From positions 434,001 through 498,000 of the forward strand of contig JADJQW010000004.1 in the NCBI GenBank assembly GCA_016712535.1: DNA of 64,000 bases, given 5' to 3'. Of this stretch, positions 59,685 to 64,000 are shown piece after piece (position 1 is the stretch's first letter; each line of letters starts with the position of its first letter). A program made the translations under genes and the position numbers. The DNA is from Flavobacteriales bacterium (lineage in GTDB: Bacteria; Bacteroidota; Bacteroidia; Flavobacteriales_F; PHOS-HE28). Below the pieces are notes generated by a model. The model did not search any database and was not told the DNA's origin. It was given only the letters and a program-made list of their open reading frames with translations.

Positions 59685-60491
59685 ATGAAGCACTGGACAC
59701 TTCCTTTCTTATGCCTGGCGTTCGCGGCGCCATCGCCCGCCGCAGCGCAGCAAGCGGCATCGGCTGCCCCGTTGCCCAGTCGCGAATGGCGCATGGCGAG
59801 CCTGAATCTCGGGACCGGCGTGGAAACGGACCGCTTCGAGACGATGTCGTTGCAGCAATTGATGGCCTTCGCGAGAACCAGCCAGGAGCTCCAGCGCGAT
59901 CTGAGCCTATTCGAGGAGCGCGTGAGCACGACCACCAGCGGGTTGGGGCTCTTCGTTCTGGCCGGCTTCAGCCGACCGAAGACGATGCCGGCGAGCACGG
60001 GCACCACCAGCGAAGTGCAGGTGGGCGTCAGCCTTCACACGCCGCGCGAAGCGATGGTGACCTACCGGAACAAGGGAATGGACACGTCCATCGTCTACTG
60101 CAACCTGCAAACGGAGCTCAGTTTGGAAACGGCCTACCTGCTTCGCGGCGAGTGGAGCCGATACGTGCATTGGCACCTCGGCCTTGGTGCGAACGGCGGG
60201 CTCACCATGGGCAACAGGATGGTGCTGATCGAAGGCCGCTACTTGTCGGATGGGGAGCATCCCTCGCAGCAGAAGGCGGAGGAGATGAACAAGCACACCT
60301 ACGGCGCCAAGCAGGTGTACTACACGCGGGTCTTCGTACCAACCGGCATCAAATTCCGCATCGGGCCGCGCTGGCAGCTGGGCATGGACTACCGGCTAGG
60401 CGTTGGTTGGCAGTTCGTTCCCGGGCATGCGACGAACCGCATCGAGCTTGCCGGGGCGGGCATCATCGGCGCGAGGTATTCCTTCAAGTAG
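59685..60491 (+). CDS. outer-membrane beta-barrel-like protein
   Basis: A 268-residue exported protein with a signal peptide (ending SPAAAQ, about 22) and beta-strand-rich sequence with alternating residues (HWHLGLGANGGLTMGN, QLGMDYRLGVGWQF) ending in an aromatic residue pair (RYSFK), which suits a small outer-membrane barrel. The function is unknown. Earlier in-frame starts lie within the divergent gene or promoter, so the ATG at 59685 is preferred. Confidence 0.72.
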   Translation: MKHWTLPFLCLAFAAPSPAAAQQAASAAPLPSREWRMASLNLGTGVETDRFETMSLQQLMAFARTSQELQRDLSLFEERVSTTTSGLGLFVLAGFSRPKTMPASTGTTSEVQVGVSLHTPREAMVTYRNKGMDTSIVYCNLQTELSLETAYLLRGEWSRYVHWHLGLGANGGLTMGNRMVLIEGRYLSDGEHPSQQKAEEMNKHTYGAKQVYYTRVFVPTGIKFRIGPRWQLGMDYRLGVGWQFVPGHATNRIELAGAGIIGARYSFK

Positions 60492-60580
60492 GGTTGTTGC
60501 AGTGCGGCCCTAGGCGCTCGTGCCGAACGGTTCCAGCTCGGGCTGCAGCTGCCCGAAGGTCCTGATCGCTTGGCCTGCGC

Positions 60581-61801
60581 TCACTGCCGCACCACCGCCT
60601 TGTTCACCACTGATCCATCATCGAGGATGAGGCGCGCGGTGTAGGCTCCGAAAGGAAGCTCGCCGAGGTCCACTTGCGTGATGCCCGATGCGATCGAGGC
60701 AAGCACGATCCGGCCTTGCGCATCGATCACCTCCACGGTGCGCACGGGTGATCCGCTCGTGCGGATGTGGACGACCTCATCCGAAGGGATGGGGAAGAGC
60801 GTGAGCGATTCTGCGTTGACGCGCTCGATGGCCGTTGCGAGCGGGTCGTAGAGCACGGCGGTTCCGGGGATCGTGCTGTGCCCGCTCGCAGGCCCGGTGT
60901 TCCCCGGCTGCACGGTGCCGTAGTACGTGGGGCCGAGCACGTAGGGGTAGGCCGGCTGGTACTGCGCGTTGAGGGTGACGAAGTAGGCATAGATGCCATC
61001 GGGGTATTCCGGCGTCACGCAGAAGCGGCCGTTGTGCACATCGAGGTCGCCGCTGCCCGCGACGTATTCGTAATCCTCGAGGAAGGCGCCCAAGGGGTAT
61101 TGGCCGCCGATGGCCGGACCGTATTGATTGGCGTTGAGCACCGTGCCGTTTGGCAGCGTCGTGCGGTCGGTGATGGGGCGCAGCTGGTAGCTGCTGCGGA
61201 TGCGCGCGATTCCGCCGCTGCCATCGGAATTCGCGAAGCCGTGCGAGCCATAGATGGGGAAGCCGTCGAAGGCGTAGCCGATGAGATCGCCATGCGCCTC
61301 GTCATCGAGATGGTCATAGAGGCAGTTGGGGCTCACGTGGTGGTGGTACTCGCCGTTCGGCGCGGGGTGGCCCAGGCACACATCGAAGCTGATGCCCTCG
61401 AACACCAGCGCATCGCGGTTCCAGATGCCCTGGTTGTTGTAGCTCATGCCGTCCTTGGCGTTGAAGATGCTCACGCCATTGCGCCACACGCCGATATGGC
61501 CCAGCGGCGTGTTCACCAAGGTGCCGGTGTTCTGAACCGGGTTGCGCGTGACCTTGAAGCAGAAGTCCTGGTTGGCGGGCAGGTTAGGGTTGGCGGTCCA
61601 CGGGCCGATGTCGTAGCCCGGGATGCACGTGCAGGTCACATAGACATCATTCGCCGTGTAGTGGACCGATTGCACATTGGAGGCGATCCCCGCGTAGCCC
61701 GTCTCGTTGCCGGGATTGAGGATCCAACTGGTAACCGTGGGGCCTTGGGCGAAGACGGATAATGAAGCGAGCAGGGTAATCGGGAGGGCGATCAGTCTCA
61801 T
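60581..61801 (-). CDS. YHYH domain protein with T9SS sorting domain
   Basis: A 406-residue secreted protein. After a signal peptide (SVFAQ, about 19) comes a YHYH domain (about 60-310) with the family-defining His cluster in GEYHHHVSPNC and conserved GYAFDGFPIYG and DLDVHNGRF; the C-terminal 75 residues form a type A sorting domain (LTLFPIPSDEVVHIRTSG... FGAYTARLILDDG). The YHYH activity is not established; the His cluster suggests metal binding. It should be displayed by T9SS. Confidence 0.9.
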   Translation of the reverse strand: MRLIALPITLLASLSVFAQGPTVTSWILNPGNETGYAGIASNVQSVHYTANDVYVTCTCIPGYDIGPWTANPNLPANQDFCFKVTRNPVQNTGTLVNTPLGHIGVWRNGVSIFNAKDGMSYNNQGIWNRDALVFEGISFDVCLGHPAPNGEYHHHVSPNCLYDHLDDEAHGDLIGYAFDGFPIYGSHGFANSDGSGGIARIRSSYQLRPITDRTTLPNGTVLNANQYGPAIGGQYPLGAFLEDYEYVAGSGDLDVHNGRFCVTPEYPDGIYAYFVTLNAQYQPAYPYVLGPTYYGTVQPGNTGPASGHSTIPGTAVLYDPLATAIERVNAESLTLFPIPSDEVVHIRTSGSPVRTVEVIDAQGRIVLASIASGITQVDLGELPFGAYTARLILDDGSVVNKAVVRQ

Positions 61802-62009
61802 GGTGGGGCAAGTTCGGCCTATGACAGCCACGCCAAGCCAAGGTTCAACCCGCGGTTCGCATACATGGTGCGCGTCCTATCCCTTCACCAAGAGGAATTG
61901 AGGCAGCCACCGATCATCCGCAGCCCGTGGCAGCATCCACTAGCCCCGATCCACGACCATCATGCCCGAGCATCACATGCCGGAGGGGCGCATGCGCCTC
62001 AATGCAGGC

Positions 62010-63560
62010 CTACAAGGCCAATGCGCAGTTCACCGCGGCCGATGCGTTGATGTTGCCGTAGCCCTTGCTGCTGCTGGGAGAGCCAGCGAACTGCGCGGTG
62101 CTGGTGAGGCATTGGAGCACCTGCGCGCGCGTTGCGCTCGGCTTCGCGCTCCATACCAACGCGGCGATGCCTGCTGCCGTGCTGGTAGCGCTGCTGCTTC
62201 CTCCGATGTAGGTGGGTGTGGTGCCGCTGGGCGGAAGGCTGAGCGAATTGCGGCTGCTGCTCGCGTTGCGCTCCATGCAGATGGTGAGATCGACCTGGCT
62301 GCCGTCGTGGCAGCTGGAGCATTTCGCCCCGCTCTCCTTCACCCCGGTCACGGCCACGCATTTGGTCAGCGCCGCGGGGTAGATCACGCCCCACCAGCTG
62401 GTCCAGCTGAAGCTGGTGCCCGCTGCGGCCATGATCATCTTGCCTTTGCCGTAAGCGTAGTTCACGCCATCGCTCAGCACGCCGCTGCTGAAGGGCGATC
62501 CGATGCTCATGCTGATCACGCGCACCGAGGTGTTGTCGCCCATCTGGACCAGGGCGTTCTTCACCGCTGTCTTCTCGCTGCTGAGGTCGAGCACCACATC
62601 CTCGCACCCGCGCAGGAAGACGAGGTTGCTGCGGTAGGCCACGCCGGTTGCGGCGCCATTCGCGTTCCGAGGGCCCACGGCCTGGCCGCTCATGCTGGTG
62701 CCGTGCGTGCAGCTGCTGAAGGCCGAGCCGCCGAAGGTGTAGCCCGCGCTCATGGTACGGCCCACGTTGCTGTCCCCATTATTGAAATCGCTGCCGATCA
62801 AGGGCTGCGATGAACTGATCCCGGCGTCGATCACGCCCACGGTGATGCCAGCGCCCGTTGCGCTGTTCCAGGCGGCAGGCACCGAATGGTTGTTGAAGTT
62901 CCAGGGCAGCCTGGCATTCGGGGTGATCGTGGTGACGTCCGCTGCATTGAGCGCGGTGGTGGATCCGCTGCACCCGCTCGTGCTGCGCCCGTCCTCTTGG
63001 CCAGCTGCAGGCCAGTAATCCAAGGGCTCGAGGTAGCGCACGTTGCGCAGGTTGTGCAGCATGGTGATCACGTGCTTATCCGTGATGCGCAAGGTGATGA
63101 CCGGCAGCACGGGATCGTCTTCCACGAGGATGTCATCGAGGGTGATGCGCCCAGTGGTGCGTCCGCTGTTCAGCTCGGTGAGCACCCGATCGATGAGCGC
63201 ATCATGGACGGCCCGCCAATGGGTGCTCTGGATGTTGATGTCATGCAGGGCATCCTCAACGCCGCTCGCGCCGGCAGGCTGATAGCCGATGGCCAGGCTG
63301 TGGTCGTTGTATTGCACGGCGCTCCATAAAGTGCGCATGTCGACCCATTCCCATCGGAAGTCGTTGCGGGCCTCGAGCAGGCTGATCACGGTCCGGTCCA
63401 GGTCGGCTTGCGTGAGCGGTTCGCCGTCGGGCACGGCCTGTGGATCGGATCGCTCTTGCAGCACGGGGCCTTGCTCCGCGCCGGCTGTTTCATTCAGTTC
63501 TTCGCGGCGGCAGGCGATCAAGGAGCTTGCGATCAGCAAAAGGGCGAGGGTGCGGCGCAT
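62010..63560 (-). CDS. S8 subtilisin-like serine protease, lipoprotein
   Basis: A 516-residue subtilase. The lipobox LIACRRE at residues 14-20 predicts surface or periplasmic attachment by lipid. The long N-terminal region (about 25-210) is a possible propeptide or inhibitor domain. The catalytic triad reads VGVIDAGISS (Asp), CTHGTSMSG (His) and SSSATSTAAGIAAL (Ser), each a bit atypical: the usual GTSMA around Ser is SATST. Many Cys residues occur. There is no T9SS sorting tail, in contrast with the surrounding secreted genes. Confidence 0.9.
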   Translation of the reverse strand: MRRTLALLLIASSLIACRREELNETAGAEQGPVLQERSDPQAVPDGEPLTQADLDRTVISLLEARNDFRWEWVDMRTLWSAVQYNDHSLAIGYQPAGASGVEDALHDINIQSTHWRAVHDALIDRVLTELNSGRTTGRITLDDILVEDDPVLPVITLRITDKHVITMLHNLRNVRYLEPLDYWPAAGQEDGRSTSGCSGSTTALNAADVTTITPNARLPWNFNNHSVPAAWNSATGAGITVGVIDAGISSSQPLIGSDFNNGDSNVGRTMSAGYTFGGSAFSSCTHGTSMSGQAVGPRNANGAATGVAYRSNLVFLRGCEDVVLDLSSEKTAVKNALVQMGDNTSVRVISMSIGSPFSSGVLSDGVNYAYGKGKMIMAAAGTSFSWTSWWGVIYPAALTKCVAVTGVKESGAKCSSCHDGSQVDLTICMERNASSSRNSLSLPPSGTTPTYIGGSSSATSTAAGIAALVWSAKPSATRAQVLQCLTSTAQFAGSPSSSKGYGNINASAAVNCALAL

Positions 63561-63728
63561 GGGTTGGGATTGAAGTGTGCGACGAAAGCTATCCCGCCGG
63601 ATCGACTCGGCCAAACCTCGGCGATGCACCTGGGATGCTGAACATCGGGTTTCTTGCCGGACCCGTGCATGAGCAACCGCAGCGCCGCGGCCTCGTCACC
63701 AAGGCAGGAAGGATAGATTTGGATCCTC

Positions 63729-64000
63729 ATGCGCTCGATCACCTGTAGAATCGGAATGGCTGCGGCCCGTTCGGCCGTGGTGATGGCCTTGGCCTCCGCC
63801 GCCCCCGCCGCTGCGCAGACCTTCCCGTTCACCAGCGGGCCCATCCCGATGTGCGACACCAGCACCTTCACCGCCAACGTGAGCGGCATTGGCTGGTTGA
63901 TCACCCCGAACGGCTGGAACTGGGGTCCGTACGTCGATAATGTGGTGCTGAACATCACCACCAACCATCCGCAAACGCTGCAGATCACGCTCACCTCACC
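63729..64000 (+). CDS. start of a secreted P-domain-like protein
   Basis: At least 90 residues, cut by the window end. The signal peptide ends in AAAQ near residue 30; the mature part begins FPFTSGPIPMCDTSTFTANVS and continues with NVVLNITTNHPQTLQITLTS. This resembles proprotein-convertase P-domains (beta-jellyroll with LxITLTSP) found on many T9SS cargo proteins; the rest, which would show a sorting domain, is outside the window. The start codon is the ATG at 63729; the gene is divergent from the subtilase. Confidence 0.7.
   Translation, partial: MRSITCRIGMAAARSAVVMALASAAPAAAQTFPFTSGPIPMCDTSTFTANVSGIGWLITPNGWNWGPYVDNVVLNITTNHPQTLQITLTS

Overview
The window is a GC-rich chromosome segment of a Bacteroidota bacterium, most likely a high-GC member of the Flavobacteriales (the exact genus is an inference). 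Lineage marks are the lptC operon with its coaX partner, DUF4270 and DUF3109 proteins, a fused MoaC-MoaB, outer-membrane and cell-surface proteins with type IX secretion (T9SS) sorting tails, and promoters built on the Bacteroidota -7 box TAnnTTTG/TAnnTTCG, which sits only 3-30 bases upstream of many start codons. No phage, plasmid, insertion sequence, CRISPR array or rRNA operon was seen; two tRNA genes (Phe-GAA, Leu-CAA) are present.

Layout. 0-2 kb: the start of gpmI behind a sensor histidine kinase, divergent from an HD-domain hydrolase, then tRNA-Phe. 2-11 kb: a tightly packed run coaX, outer-membrane protein, TPR protein, lptC, small membrane protein, CNNM/CorC-type transporter, mgtE, a D-2-hydroxyacid dehydrogenase and a glycerophosphodiesterase. 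11-18 kb: a TetR regulator with a tripartite export system (ABC protein with a strongly degenerate ATPase, HlyD adaptor, TolC channel), a CutA-like protein and a TPR protein. 18-23 kb: a membrane protein with a possible HPt domain, GNAT and aspartate kinase on the minus strand, then fbp and DAHP synthase-chorismate mutase. 23-26 kb: a 938-residue VCBS/ASPIC surface protein. 26-34 kb: the molybdenum cofactor locus (ThiF/MoeB-like, moeA, mobA, moaD, moaE, moaCB, moaA, fdhD), interrupted by a small membrane protein, a 66-bp degenerate copy of the moaCB 3' end, a nucleoid-associated protein and tag. 34-46 kb: GrpB-like protein, an atypical response regulator, then radA, rfaE2, a flippase-like protein, panD and panC on the minus strand, divergent from a short starch-synthase-like protein, DUF4270, glmS and an acyltransferase. 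46-57 kb: superoxide dismutase, C-terminal processing protease, dCMP deaminase, tRNA-Leu, glycyl-tRNA synthetase, DUF3109, nrdB and nrdA. 57-64 kb: HEPN, GIY-YIG, several secreted proteins (two with T9SS tails), a subtilisin-like lipoprotein, and the start of a P-domain-like secreted protein.

The most interesting signal outside genes is a concentration of unrelated structured repeats between 49.3 and 58.2 kb: a 42-43-bp tandem array, several palindromes, and a 143-bp element at 58014-58156 that can fold into an outer stem with three internal hairpins and lies directly upstream of a single-domain GIY-YIG nuclease gene. Other points worth checking are the nearly motif-less ABC ATPase, a response regulator whose phosphoacceptor Asp is Glu, and two divergent gene pairs that appear to share a palindromic -7 promoter element.
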